26,236 nucleotides of DNA from Spirogloea muscicola (lineage: Eukaryota > Streptophyta > Zygnematophyceae > Spirogloeales > Spirogloeaceae). The notes under the pieces are model-generated. The model was not told the origin of the DNA. It saw only the letters and a program-made list of their open reading frames with translations, and did no database searches. This document shows positions 9,388 to 21,494 of the stretch, piece after piece. A program made the position numbers and the translations under genes. How positions within the stretch are numbered: the first letter of the stretch is position 1; each line of letters opens with the position of its first letter. The stretch is from positions 103,890 through 130,125 of the forward strand of contig WELB01000133.1 of assembly GCA_009602725.1 (NCBI GenBank). The letters are read 5' to 3'.

Positions 9388-12300
9388 CTACGCATGCAGG
9401 TGGAAAGCTGATGGCAGAAGAGCAAGCAAGCCAGTAGCTGCCAGAGCCTCAGTTGCCTTCACAGACATTAGGTGCCGGTTTTCGGAGCTCTCAAGACCCA
9501 AGTAGGTTCTGATCAAACCGGCCCCGCTCGGGTCGCTGGCCAAGTGCTTTACCAGGCGAAAGCGCAGTGAGTTGGGGGCGACCAAAAATGTCATAAAGGC
9601 AAACCACATCAAGTCCATGGATGAAAGGTTGGTGGAGAGGAATCCTTTCCAGAGCCTACACCATCAGCGAGAGCAACAATTCATAAGGAGTGTGTCTATA
9701 CTAATACATACATCAACTTCACTCATCACAAATGAGAAATGCCAAAGCGACTGATCCGACCTGCAATCATGTAATTGCAGGCAGTCCAGCTATATGAGGC
9801 TGTGACACGAATCTTGGCTGTTGTCCATCACAAAATGCTACGAAGCAAGTAAAACAGATTGACCGATGGTACTGATTGGCTTCTTAACCTTTCAGGCAGT
9901 CGAAAGAAGGTGTGGAAGAAGATGCGAGTATCAGACAGGTCAAGCTGCAGCAGAAGCTCCAACCCAAAGAGCATGAAAGCACGTTGTCTTCTTCTCTCTT
10001 GCGACCACAAGGCGTCCCAGGCTGCAAAGAAAGGAGGGCCTTCACTCAGCTATCTCTGACTTCTGCATACTTCTTCTTCAGGAGTTATCGGAGGCATGAA
10101 GCTTGCATCTCAGAAGTACACATAACCCCATTGCCTATCCAGGCACAGGCATGATCTGGTCCGAGCAAAATACAGAAACCTTGATAGAGAGGGCGAATGG
10201 ATGACCTTGGAGTGCTGCATTGTGAGACTGAGGCATCAATTCTGAACTGTGCAATGCCCCTTTTTCTGGTTGTAGAGCCTTGGCAATGGCAGCAGCATAA
10301 TGCGGAGCTTCTGTCAAAGATCGGGCAATTGAGTAACCTACAAGTTGACAACACACATATTGTCATGAAATGTCATCACTACTGTTATTGGTAATAAGAG
10401 AGTTAGTGTCTATCAACTTATCCATCAAGAGCACTGCTCCTCTCACTGATCTTCCTGTGCCGTAGCATCACGTGGAAGCACTTGCAAGAGCTGAATAAGC
10501 ACTAAGTAGCACCCCAGCATAGCATAGCTTGACATAAGTACTGGACTCTTGTGTACCTGTTGCTGGATGCACCATGCTTGCAGCTGCCCCATAGCCGAGG
10601 TGCCTTTGCTTGGTGTCAGGAATTGCACCGCCTACAGGGATGTACGACCACTCCTGCCATCCAAAATAAGCTACAGCAAGTATCACATGCAAGGAAAAAA
10701 CCCAGCTGCCGAGGACAAGAAATCCAAAGGACTTGGAGGACTACACTATATCTGCCTTCCAGGATCGCAGTGGCTTCTCTTGGCACAAGAAAGTAAGCAA
10801 GTGATGGATTAGAGGAGATGACTGGGAGCCTCTTGCACGGAGTTGCCTGTCACCTCTTCATGGACTTTCTTGACTCGAACTTTCAATGCCTGTAGCCGTT
10901 TGTGGAGGCGAGCCTTGAGCAGCTCAAATGGCATTGCCGGCCTACGTGCAAGACAAGTCTCCTGCACTTCTTTTGACAGGTGTCAGACGCCACAGCTTCG
11001 GCAGCAGTAGCATCCGTAGATGCCTACTTGAATGGTCATCATCATCTAGCTGAGCACAAGAGAGAGGACTAATGGAGCCACTAACAACATTCGTAGTAAC
11101 AGGCAAGTCTCTGCAGCTTGTGTGTATGGCAACTTCAGAAGCACTTGCCTCGAAGAAGATTCTTGTGGAGGTGACTGGCATAGCGTACAAAAAAGTAGGT
11201 GCATCTCTGAAGAGGCCCTCACTGGCATCCCCTTCTGAGCCAGGCAAGCCTGCCGTTCTGTAGTCCATGAAGACCATCAAGGATGGATCACAGGCATAAT
11301 TCTCAACCTGCAGCACAGTCCAGTGTGAGCTCCTGTGAGTTGCACAAGGGATTCCAGGCACTTTTTGTGGACAGGCAGTGACATCAAATGTCAATGCAAG
11401 CAGCTGCAAGCTTATCGTATCAGCACTGGCTACATTACAGACAGAAGAGTAGTCAGTCAATCTGCAAATGTGACTTCATAGTGTAAACTATAGTAGTAGA
11501 TGCCCACGTTCATTCTGTGCTACCTTACCTCCACCTCCATGCCGTAAGCTGTTTGAACACCAACTCCTCTCCCAGCAGCCTGGTAGGTCAAGAACTTCCC
11601 TGACGCTGCTCCAGCTGCAACAGTCACAAGCCTGGAAAGTACCAGGCTGATATTATTTACAGACTCAGACCAAGTGGAACTCGTTGCTTCAGATACACGG
11701 TGACAAGGGGTACATGCAAACGTCAATTTGCAGATACACAGGTAAGTACCGATGGTTGCAAGTCAATCAACACATACCTGCTCTGGATCTTCCAGCCATT
11801 TTGGCAGTGGACAGTATTCCTGTGAGGCGAGGGCTCTGTAATCTCTTCAACTTGGCTGTCTAAGTAGAGGACACCGGCTTCTTCACACCTGGCATTATGT
11901 GTTCATCGAAAAACTCATTCGGAAGCCACCATTTTTTCCATCACATCGCCTAACAGATTTTACTGTCTAGGAGTGTCAGAGGTTGTTGTACGTGTCACAA
12001 GGACAAGAAAAAGTAGTGGTAAGTGATGTATGATGAGGCTGTGCTGTGTACAGAAGGAAGCTGTGATTTTGCAAACACAAAACTCCCTAGCCCCAAGAGT
12101 TGTACAATGAAGCCAGGCCACATCGTGGACTCCGCACGGGACAAGTGCTACTAACCTCTGAAGCAGCTTCTGCAGAAGCAGGTGCCGTCCAACCCTACCA
12201 TAAGGCCGACCTACTAGTGTCGGCTCGTCGTGATCTATGTATATGGCTGTGTCCCGCCATGTCTGCTCTAAGCAGTCTTCAAGGCCAATAGCTGCACACA

Positions 12301-13194
12301 TCCTTTCAAAGGGTGTCAAATTTGCAAGTGCGTCCACCTGCTCTTTCGCTCTTTGGAAGGCCCGTCCGCTATTGGGACGAGCCTTATCTTGTAGTCACCT
12401 TGAAATTCGTCAACCCACACGCCGTAGTTGTTGACGAATGGCGAGTCGGGGCCGATTAGACCAACACTAAGTCCTAGTTTTGCAGACTCTGCAGCCAGGC
12501 ATAACCCTGCAGGTCCGCACCCGACGATGACAAGGTCCACATTTGCATCTCTTCCCAGAGCTGGAAGCTGCGAATTTGAAAGATTGAGAAGGAGAAGCGA
12601 TACTGCAATTAGATGCAAACACCCTGGCTAGCTGCTCGGTACAAATCATCAGCCATTTTTCGTCTATACAAGGCGAATGTATGGCTAGGTGTGCCACGCT
12701 ACATCGTGCGTAAATGCAGCTCATGTAGCTTCTCAGAGGCACTGTCTAGTGACTAAGGACTACGGTGGCACCTTGTCAGCAATCTTCGGGCAGTCGGCTA
12801 CAGGCTTCGAAGCCTGAAGCTGCACATGCTCTAGCTCCGTCCCCCCCGCTTTCAGATAGTCCTGCTCGTCTGCAAAGTCTTCTCGAGACAGGGCAACTGT
12901 AGTGGTCTCGTGCAGCGCGCCAACGGCCTTCACCAGCAACCTGGAGGCTGCTGCAGGCCATCTCCTCCTCCCTCTAGCGGCCTTTCCACTGAGCGCTGCT
13001 GCTCGGTCGGTATATCCAGATTGCCGGCAGCCTCCACGGCCAGGCTCGACAGAGGAGCTCCGTCCGGCCAGGCAATCGGCTCGGCAAGCTCCAGACTCTC
13101 GAGAGTGCGCGGGAAGCTCCCTCTGGCAGCCCGCGGCGATTTCAGGCTGACAGCGCCCGGCTAGCTTTACGCCGGTCGCCAATGCGGCTGCCAT
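9388..13194 (-). CDS. LCYE: Lycopene epsilon-cyclase, chloroplast precursor, 11 exons
   Basis: Exons 13194-12772, 12567-12399, 12291-12156, 11888-11778, 11631-11529, 11307-11149, 10961-10854, 10653-10557, 10337-10206, 10021-9889 and 9655-9388 give 612 aa. The enzyme closes an epsilon-ionone ring on lycopene, committing carotenoids to alpha-carotene and lutein, in plastid membranes. The first ~95 residues are Ala/Arg/Ser-rich with few acids, as in a transit peptide. EDFADEQDYLKAGG follows (the plant and algal epsilon-cyclase signature, which separates it from beta-cyclase), then the FAD/NAD motif VIVGCGPAGL (to residue ~163), NNYGVWVDEF (187-196), YGRVGRHLL, FLYAMP (353-358), FFEETCL, EWSYIPVGG (404 on) and GAAASMVHPATGYS. 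The intron after FFE is GC-AG (GAG|GCAAGT). The first 5' splice site (AAG|GTGCCA) is weak but phase-consistent. It is transcribed away from TTC27 across a shared 770-bp spacer. Confidence 0.93.
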
Positions 13195-13932
13195 ATGCGG
13201 AGACGTCTCCGAGCTACGCCGCGCGCTTCCTCGGCTTGAGTGACCTGGTCACGCCATGCAGTCCATCGCCACCGCTAGCTCGGCCGCGCCGGCTGCGCGG
13301 CCGAGGGCTCCACGCCAGCGCAGGCGCGGCGATGGCCCGCTCCAGGCGGCGGCGGCGGCGGCNGGGCACGGGCAAGGCGGGCGCGGCGCCGGCACTGGCG
13401 CTGGCCCGGTGGAGTGGGAGAAGCTGCTTCCGGGGGCGGGGGGCCCGTCCTCCCCTCCCCGGACCCGGCTCATGGCTGTTACCGGCGCCTGCCCCTCCTG
13501 GTCGCTACCCCCCTCCTCCCGTGGCCGACCTGGCTAGCGAGGCCCCCCTGCTGATCCCCTACGCGCTAACCGCGATAACCGGCCTCGGCGCTTCCGGTAA
13601 ACCTGCATCAACCCACGGTGTAGGCGGTTAGCCGGCTCACCCCCACACTCTGCCGGTACGAGCTCCGCGGAGAATCAGGTTAGCTGGCTCATCCGGACCC
13701 ACTGGTTTGAATATGGTCAGAGATCGGCTAATCTCAGTAGCTTTGGCAGCCGACGTGCCAGGCACGTGCGAGAGAATCGAAGGAAAGCCCGTGGATTGGT
13801 CGCATGCCAGCCACGTAGGCTGCCGGCAGCTAACGATCGGACCCCGAATACCGTCGTCGTTAAGGTGTCGTTGGGAGGGTTTGGGGTTCGGGGGAACGCA
13901 GTCTCCCAGGTGCCTGCCACAGGCGCCACAGT

Positions 13933-13964
<32 letters not shown>
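13195..13964. promoter_or_regulatory. Divergent promoter region between LCYE and TTC27
   Basis: The two start codons are 770 bp apart and point away from each other, so this stretch should hold both promoters and 5' UTRs. A palindromic G-box core CACGTG lies at 13763-13768, a motif known from light-regulated plant genes. A 16-bp direct repeat, GGTTAGCYGGCTCAYC, occurs at 13626-13641 and 13678-13693. A CGG tract with one ambiguous base (N, near 13363) lies at 13346-13363, and another CGG tract touches the TTC27 start codon. Functional use of these sites is inference. Confidence 0.55.
13933..13964 (+). repeat. (CGG)n tract directly before the TTC27 start codon
   Basis: About ten CGG triplets run up to GCG ATG at 13965. 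On the TTC27 transcript this would be the very end of the 5' UTR and could form stable GC structure. In the open frame it would read poly-Ala, so an upstream start cannot be excluded. Confidence 0.8.
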
Positions 13965-13965
<1 letters not shown>

Positions 13966-16900
13966 TGGAGGCCAGCGCAACAATGGCCGCGGACGGGGAG
14001 CCGGCGCCGTGGTGGCGTGTGGAGCACGAGCTGCTCCTGACGTCTCTGTCGGCGGCGAGGGGCAGCTCAGCCTGCAGCACGGCCGACGCCGCCAGCGCCG
14101 ACGAGCTCGCACAGGCTGCGGAGGCCGTCGTGGCGCGCATCCAGGCCGGCCAGTTGGCCGAGGCGTTGAGCTGCCGCTCGGCCATCCGCTTCCTGCTGGA
14201 CGCCGAGGCGGGCGCCGAGGCCGCCGCGAGTAGCCCGGCGTGCTACTTCGAGCTCATTCTGGCCAGCGCGGGAGCCGCCGCCGCGGACGGCGGCTGGCGC
14301 GGCGTGCTTGCGCTGGCGCTCGGGGCCGCGGCGCTGGGAGTCTTCGTGCAGGCCAACGTCACGGGGTCAGCTGTCTCTCCTTCCGCAGCAGCCTTCTTCC
14401 CCTGGTCAAGCAGCTTACTTCATGCAAAGATCAACTTACTCTGGAGGACACGACGTCCTGAGCACTGCCCGCCGATGGTGAATCACCAGCGACGTGCTGT
14501 GCTTTGCATCATATTCACCGCTTGTCTCTCCACGCTCGACTTGGCCAGGAACCTTGGTGTGCTAGCAAGTCATACTCGCCATGCTGGCCGCACTTCAGGC
14601 CCCCCTCAAGCTTCATGCAGTCAGGCAGAGGCCTGATGACTGCACAGAGCCTGAAAATAGCTGGCATGAGCTGCACCTTCTCCTCTGATCACGTGCAGGC
14701 CCCAGGTTGCGGCGCCGGTCCCCCCGCCAGTGGCCTTCGGTCACCTGCCGGCAGGCGACGGCAGCAGCGATGCAGCAGTCAGTGACGATCCTTGGGATTC
14801 CTGGGCCCGGGGCCAGCTCATGATTGATGGGGCCGACCTCATCGGCAAGCCGGCAGTGCTCCAGGTAGCGCCCTCTACAACTCCGGCAATTACGATGCCT
14901 GGTAGTACATCAACAGTTTTGCAGCATCACCCCTGCACAGGCCCGGCATGCGGAACAGGACAAAGCCAGGCTGCTGTGTGCAGTAACTTAAGTCAACGCC
15001 TCACCTGAAAGGCATGTACATTACTGAGAGCTGGCGTTGCCAACCTGCGCAGCATCTTGTGCTTGCACGGAACCTGCTCGTCCTGCCACCCGGCAGTGCC
15101 CCAGGACTAGCCACTGCTCCTTGGTGGGCGGCGCGGGCGCTGGCTGTCCACCAGCGCAGCCTGGCAGAGCGCTCACCTACACTTCACGTGCAGCTGGAGC
15201 TGGCCCTGAGTCAGGCGGTGTTCAACTGTGGATCCTGGATGCTGCTTCTGTCTAAACGGGAGAGCCACATGGTCGAGGCCAAGCCTACGTCCTGGACCGT
15301 GTCGGAGCGCCAGGCCAGAGTGGTCGCCGCTGCTGTGCGCCTGGAGGCGGGGCTGGCCAAGGAGGCCTACGGCCTGTCTGATGCGGCCAGGTACGTCCTG
15401 CTGGTAGTTACTTTGTGCTTTGTGGCACTGTTGATATGAAAGAAACTCAATCCTAGAATACTAGACACGAGCAACTTGTGCCTAATAGGAGAAACCCTAC
15501 TATGACAGATATCTATACCCTAAGCCTTCAACCCTGTCAGTATATAGCCCATAAAGTTGCATGGTAAAGAGCCTGACTATGACGCATTGATCCTGACTTC
15601 GAATTTACACCTAGAGCTTGCTAAGCCAAAGTTTAGAACTTAGCAGCCCTAATGTACAGCTATGCTAGGCTGGACGTGGACGCAGGCGGCAGGCTTTGAC
15701 GTGGTCCGCCATCCTGGCTTGGGCAGACTGTGCTTCCACGAGGCGGCAGAGGAGTGCGGCTTGTCAGTCAGCCTGTCGGGTGTCCTAGGATACCGCACCA
15801 AGCACCAGGTGGGAGGATCTTATGATATGCCAGCCAGCTGCACTTGTGCACTTATTTACCTTTGAAGAGGAATATGGGACTTAGTACAGATTTTGCTGAT
15901 TAGATCACTTGATAGCTTCTCAGGGAGGTGGCTCTGGTGGCAGGCAGATCCCACGGCCCAGATGGTCCTTCAGGCGCTAATCAAGGATGGCAAGGAGCTC
16001 GATCTTTCTGATAGCGAGCCTGAGTTAGCGGGGGCTGATGACGACGACAGTGGCAGGTTGACGGACGGAGTCGGACGCAGGGAGCATGAACGAGGGGATG
16101 ATGTGAAAGCAAGTGCTCAGGCAGTAGATGAAGGCGAGAGGGACATCTTGCTAGCCCCTCTCCTCGTCGACGAAGACAAGAGCAAGGTCCAATCATCTGG
16201 AAGAGCGTCCCTCAACAGCATCGAGCAGGCCATTGTCCTAGCTCTGAGCCTGGACGTCCGGCGAAATAACCCCAACGACGAGCTCCGGGGTCAGTGTCGG
16301 AGCCAGCTCATGCATCTTGATGGTCCTACTGACTTTCAAGGACCTGAAGAGTTGAAATTGTGCATGATCCTCGTGACTCACGCTGTGCAGGCTGGCAAAT
16401 GGCACCGTACATTGAGGCTGTGAGCGCTCAGGGCCACTTGCGGCCCATGGTAAGATGAGCATTTTTTGTCTAAAACCAACTGACATAATTTGGGCTGATG
16501 GTAATTTAGCTGCAAATACTGGACTCATACCAGCTGTTGGGGCAGATCTCAGACGGCTTCCATCGCTAGACTGCAGGTGCGGGCTTCCTGTGAACTCCTC
16601 CGCATTCGATGGGAGCGCTCGCGGTCCAGGACCCGGCAGAGGGCTCTGAGCACGATGGAGCGCTTGGTAATACATCACAGTCGACATTGTCAAAGCAGCC
16701 TCCCCACTACCTATTTGAGGCTGTTGTAGTAAATGTTGCAGGCGTGAGCCTAGCTCTTTTATGTGGCGCACAGAAAATTGCTCGGTAGTACTCTTACAGA
16801 TACAAGTGTGGTCTTTCAGGTCACAGATATGCAGGATGGGAATGCGAGAGTAGCCGAGCGTATGCGCTATGCATTCTGCGTGTGGTTCCCTACCTGGGCT

Positions 16901-19900
16901 GCCCTTCAAAAGTATGGTTGACTAAATTCCATATGCATAAGCATGGGTTCATTGACGTTCTTCGATAACTATAGTGTCACTCCTGTGCTGATCTTGCTCC
17001 ACAAGGTGTGAGATCTGTTGTTGCTTGAGCTTGTCATTGCCCCCCGATTTTGGGGCTGACCGTATCTGCTCAATGAGGTTGGCATCTCGTTTGCAGAGAA
17101 TATGGAGAATTTCTCCTGTCCGTAGGACTTGTTGGAGAGGCTCAGCTGCTCTTTGAGAAGCTGGAACTCTGGGATAATCTCATTGAATGCTACAGGTGGT
17201 TCACATGGTCCATGCAGCCGTAATGCAATTCGAGCCCACATGAGCCCACATTTTGTTGTGCACAGTAGTTGTGAATTGCCCAAGTGCTTATTGGTCTGCT
17301 CGTTGGCACAACTGATCCTTGTTCACGTTCGCTCCCTCGTTTGCAGACTATTAGGCAAGAGACCAGCAGCTATCCAGCTGGTCCAGGAGCGCTTGAAAGC
17401 TCAACCTGACGACCCACGCCTCTGGTCAGAAGCACTTTTCTTCCTGCACTGCTTTGGCTTACCATTCCATACGCTAGAGATCGTTGAGATCATCTTAGCA
17501 TCTGCTCTTGTTGAAGAGGATGCAGTGCTTTGTGGAGACTTCTATCTGCATATCTCATGGGCTGTGAAAGCGACCCAGGGGTATATTGCAGCTGCTGAGT
17601 GAAGTACATAGAATATTGTGTTCGGCACCAATGTAAATCTTCTTCTTTGCAACTTGTTCAGGTGCTCACTGGGGGATCTGACCTTTGACGATGACTGCTA
17701 CAACAAAGCCTGGGAGGTCTCAGGCCAGCGCTATGCTAGAGCACATGTAAGGGAATGTACCCAATGCAGTTGCATCTGCAGGTTGGTTGCTGGTAGTTGT
17801 TGGCATAGGTGCTTGATTTCAGCTTGCCAATGTCTTGAAGGTGCTACTGTTGAGCAGGAAAAGCTTTGGGGTATCTCATCATGTAGCAATGGCACCACTC
17901 TGTGCATGTATAGCGATCCTTGGCCCGCTCTGCAACTGGCCGCGGAGACTTTCGGAAAGCAGTGAGCCACTGGTATGTCTGACAGCCAGTCTTTATTATG
18001 GCCAGTCACTGTTATCCAAGCACGTCACTATGATGATTGTCCAAATAAACGTAGCAGCATGCGTAATGTACAGGCAAAGTCACCTTACCCCACTGCCAAT
18101 CTCGTCCACTTAGCTTGTCTGAATTTTGCAACCTTGTACTGGCTGAGTTCTACAATAAATTTTGATTCAAAATCAAGGGCTGCAAGTTGGCTGCTGATGC
18201 CTACAAGTGCTTGTTCCTGACAGGGAGACAGCATTGGCTCTGAATACTTTGCACCCAGACGGATGGTTTTCTTTGGGGTATGCCGCCATCCAGGTGAGAT
18301 AGCCTGAGTGAATGCTTGGCAGATAGTAAGTCTCAGCAAGGCATATGGTATGCATCAGTCTGTTCATTGGCTTGGTGAAGTGGTCTTGTTGCCGAGCTCC
18401 CAAATGCAATGTCCTTCCTTGCGAAGATGCAGAGACATAGTGGATTGTGCTAAGTGCAGCTCATATGCAGGCATTCATTTCAATGTAAATGCTGATGTCC
18501 CAGCCACTAGCCTCAAGGGCTAATTTGAGTGCAGATACAATTCTCCATGCAGGTAGAAGATGCTGACAAAGCTTTGAATGCTTTCACTCGAAGCATACAG
18601 CTTGACCCAGACAACGGGGAGACTTGGAACAACGTTGCTGCCTTGTGAGCAGGGGCATCAAGGGTCTCTGTCTGCAGTCATGGGGGCCATATGCTGCAAT
18701 CCGAATGCCAGATACATGTGTTTTGGACCTTTTGGTAGCATCAAGCTGCCATGTTTGCATCGTACAAGTTGGGCATAAAGTTAGACTCACTCAGAGGCTA
18801 CCGCTCTTAGCAACCACCTCAGGGGTCTGCACACTTAGTTTTCGCCAAGAAATATGCACTGCACAACAACTTATTCAACCCATCTGTGCATAGCAGTTGC
18901 TTGGGCTCCCAGATTGTCCTGATGCAATGTGATGGTGGCTGTGCAGGAACATACACAAGAAGCGGAGCAAGGAGGCATTCAAAGCTCTACAAGAGGCCCT
19001 GAAGTACAAGTAAGTGAAGCAGCAATATGGAGCAACAAGCCTGCTTCTTGTTTGCCAGTAGCTTTTTAAGGCTGCATCACTCTCTACTTTGCACCTTGTG
19101 CTGCATCTTATTGCATCACCAAGTCTATGCAGGCATGATAGCTGGCAAATGTGGGACAACTTTGTCAGAGTCGCCCTTGACGTGAAAAGCTTTGAGCAGG
19201 TCCGTGTAGTCTGCTTATGATAGTGCAACTTGAAGAGAAAACTGCAATGCTTATGTCTTATTGTGTCATAGTACAACAATTTGGCACTTAGCTTGTTCAG
19301 CACGTGTAGATGGCAATCTCTCTTATGCTTCTGTACTCTGACCACTCACGCACAAGCTTGGCGAGACTGAGAGCCACATGGTGCACCTAAGCACGTAACA
19401 TAGCTTCCTCATGCTGCAGGCCTTGAACGGGATGGACAAGATCCTGGAGTTGACCAACAACAAGCAGTTGGACATGGCAGCCTTGGAGCACCTAATACGT
19501 GAAATCGAACGGCACCATACGCCAGCAACTCCTGACTCTACGCCAGCTGAGGCAGACGCCTGTTCAGCAAACAGCGAGGAAGAAGAAGAAAGCATGGCTG
19601 TGGGCATGCAAGCCCATGCAGAGTCTGTTGCACGAGAGTGCGAGTCACAAGAACACGAGCCAGAACAAACAGTGGGTGTTGAGAAAGACAGAGGGCAATC
19701 AAAGGAGAAGTGTCCTCCTCTCTTTCAAAGGCAACTCCAAAAACTGCTGGAGAAAGTGAGGCTGATGCCTTCTGCCAAGTCGTCTTAAGCATTTGCTTTG
19801 ATTGGCCTCCCTCTTGAAGCTCACTCATTTCCTAGTGGTTTTTCACCTCGTCCCGGATTAGATGAAGCTAGCACCAATCTCGCCAGATATTGACAATTTG

Positions 19901-20794
19901 CGCTCGTCTTGCAATGAGAGCAGGTGGCAGCCGGTGGCGCAGGGGGGAACCAGATCTGGTCCTTGCAAGGGAGGTTCTTTGAAGCCGTCGGTCAACATGC
20001 CAGGGCTACAGAATGCTTCCAGAAACAAATCCGTGCTCTGCAGGTAGATATCCTGTCGACAGCTGAATTTCGATTTGTTGGGAAATGAAGAGCAATGATG
20101 TTTCTGGCTGCAGCTGGGCTAGGATTACCACAGCACAGATCATACTTGTTGTTGCAGTTGCCGCCGATTGATGCGGCAGCTACTATATTAACATCTATTA
20201 CTGTAACATGGTCAACAGGGGTCTAACTGGCAGAAGAGCAAAGACACATTCGAAGCATTCGCGACGGCATCTCTCCAGCTTTGCTGCAGCTATTTGAGGT
20301 CTGCCGAGCAGAATATGTTGGAATCTCCGAAGGCAGGTGCCCGAGAATTGTCAGCAGCCAGGATGCACCTTCGCAATGTCTTGAAGCAGGTCTGACCCTC
20401 CTATGCTAAGGACTCTTATTGCATGGCTTTCTCTGCCTTCGATCATCTATGTGCACTAAGTTCTCTTTGCATGTGGTCGTCACAAGGCAGAATCAATCGT
20501 TTCTAAGACTGCGTAGCCTTTGGTAGTCAGGCCATCATATGGTACATGCTCTTTCTCCTTGATTCCCATGTCGAAAGCAGCAAACCATAGACTGAGGCAA
20601 CAGCAAAGGCAAAGTGGCTAGAGCATCTGTTCTGAACTTTGTCTCTCCAGATCCCTCCTAAGCATCTCGTGACTTCAACTTGGATGTGATTCTGACAGGG
20701 AGGAGACTTTGCCGAGTTGGATGTGTACAAGCACTTGGCAGATTGCCTGCAGAGGGTGCAATTGATGGAACTGTCAGGAGGACAGGAGGCCTAG
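13965..20794 (+). CDS. TTC27: TPR protein of the TTC27/EMW1 family, 20 exons
   Basis: Exons 13965-14365, 14699-14864, 15053-15390, 15727-15808, 15944-16289, 16391-16449, 16577-16666, 16820-16911, 17097-17195, 17347-17424, 17662-17746, 17914-17972, 18224-18293, 18553-18644, 18947-19009, 19133-19199, 19420-19755, 19924-20043, 20219-20389 and 20699-20794 encode 969 aa in one frame. Family signatures include VQANVTG, SGVLGYRTKHQ, LLFEKLELWDNLIECY, SLGDLTFDDDCYNKAWE, the TPRs LHPDGWFSLGYAAIQ and LDPDNGETWNNVAAL, and KHDSWQMWDNF. TPRs span roughly residues 584-730. Acidic low-complexity inserts lie in exon 5 (after KELDLSDSEPE) and exon 17 (SEEEEES), making it longer than animal TTC27 (~840 aa). 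The yeast homologue Emw1 is essential for cell-wall maintenance; TTC27 is linked to HSP90-dependent assembly. Start chosen at the first ATG after the CGG tract. Confidence 0.92.
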
Positions 20795-21494
20795 GTTCAC
20801 CTTGCTTTTGATGGCAAACATCCTGCTCAGATTGTCTAGGAGCTGAGCACGACCTCGTGTACACGGCTCTCTGTAACAGAAGGCCTGCTGCTCGTGACGG
20901 GTTGTGGGTTTTTGTCAAGGTGGTTAACACAAAAGTTGGACATAGCCACTCCTTAGAAAGACTGTGGCAAGCTCTCAACAAAGCAAGACAGTTGGACAAT
21001 CTTCTGATTGATTGAATGTGCTTGCCGGAAGCACCAGGTATTACATGAGGCCAGACGCAAATGACAAAGACCCATATGCACACACATGCATTGCCATGTG
21101 AGTGCAGGTTCTTGGTGCAACACTTGACCACTCGTGTAAGCCTCATGCACAGTCCCGTCCATCATCTCGTCCAAGGGAGCTTATCAAAGTCGTCACTGCC
21201 AGTGTCTTCATTGATATCCGGAGATAGTTGCTATGGAATAGTTCCAATCTGATCAGACAGGCCAGTGGAATAAGCAGCTCGGGGCCAGCGGCTGTACAAA
21301 GCCACTCTTTCTTGGCCCTTGGCCAAAAAAACCAAGCAATGAATGGCTAACTAAAATCTGACTGGAGTTAGGCGAGAATGTCCCGGCGACAGTTTCTGCA
21401 CCTCCTGAGAGTAGATCAAGTGGTGCCTCAAGAGTCCTTCACTGAAAGTCTTTTGATATATCTCTAACCAGCCTACCTATCCAAGCAGCAGCGC
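20795..21494. other. Convergent intergenic spacer
   Basis: Downstream of both TTC27 (plus) and the histidine kinase (minus). It should contain both 3' UTRs. TGTAA occurs on the plus strand at 20872-20876 (for TTC27) and on the minus strand at 21041-21045 (possibly for the kinase, ~450 nt past its stop). Nothing else is recognisable. Confidence 0.6.
20872..20876 (+). terminator. TGTAA poly(A) signal candidate for TTC27
   Basis: TGTAA lies 78 nt after the TAG stop at 20792-20794, a typical position and sequence for a green-algal polyadenylation signal. Confidence 0.55.

Noticed and set aside
12292-12340. Upstream acceptor (GAGCAG|GTGGAC) for cyclase exon 3, adding about 16 residues
   Set aside because: The splice phase does not match the preceding exon and would shift the frame; the acceptor at 12292 restores the conserved DEFQ-AIGLED junction.
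13182-13631. 149-codon plus-strand open frame between LCYE and TTC27
   Set aside because: Low-complexity Arg/Pro/Ala sequence crossing the ambiguous base, in the divergent promoter; no family match.
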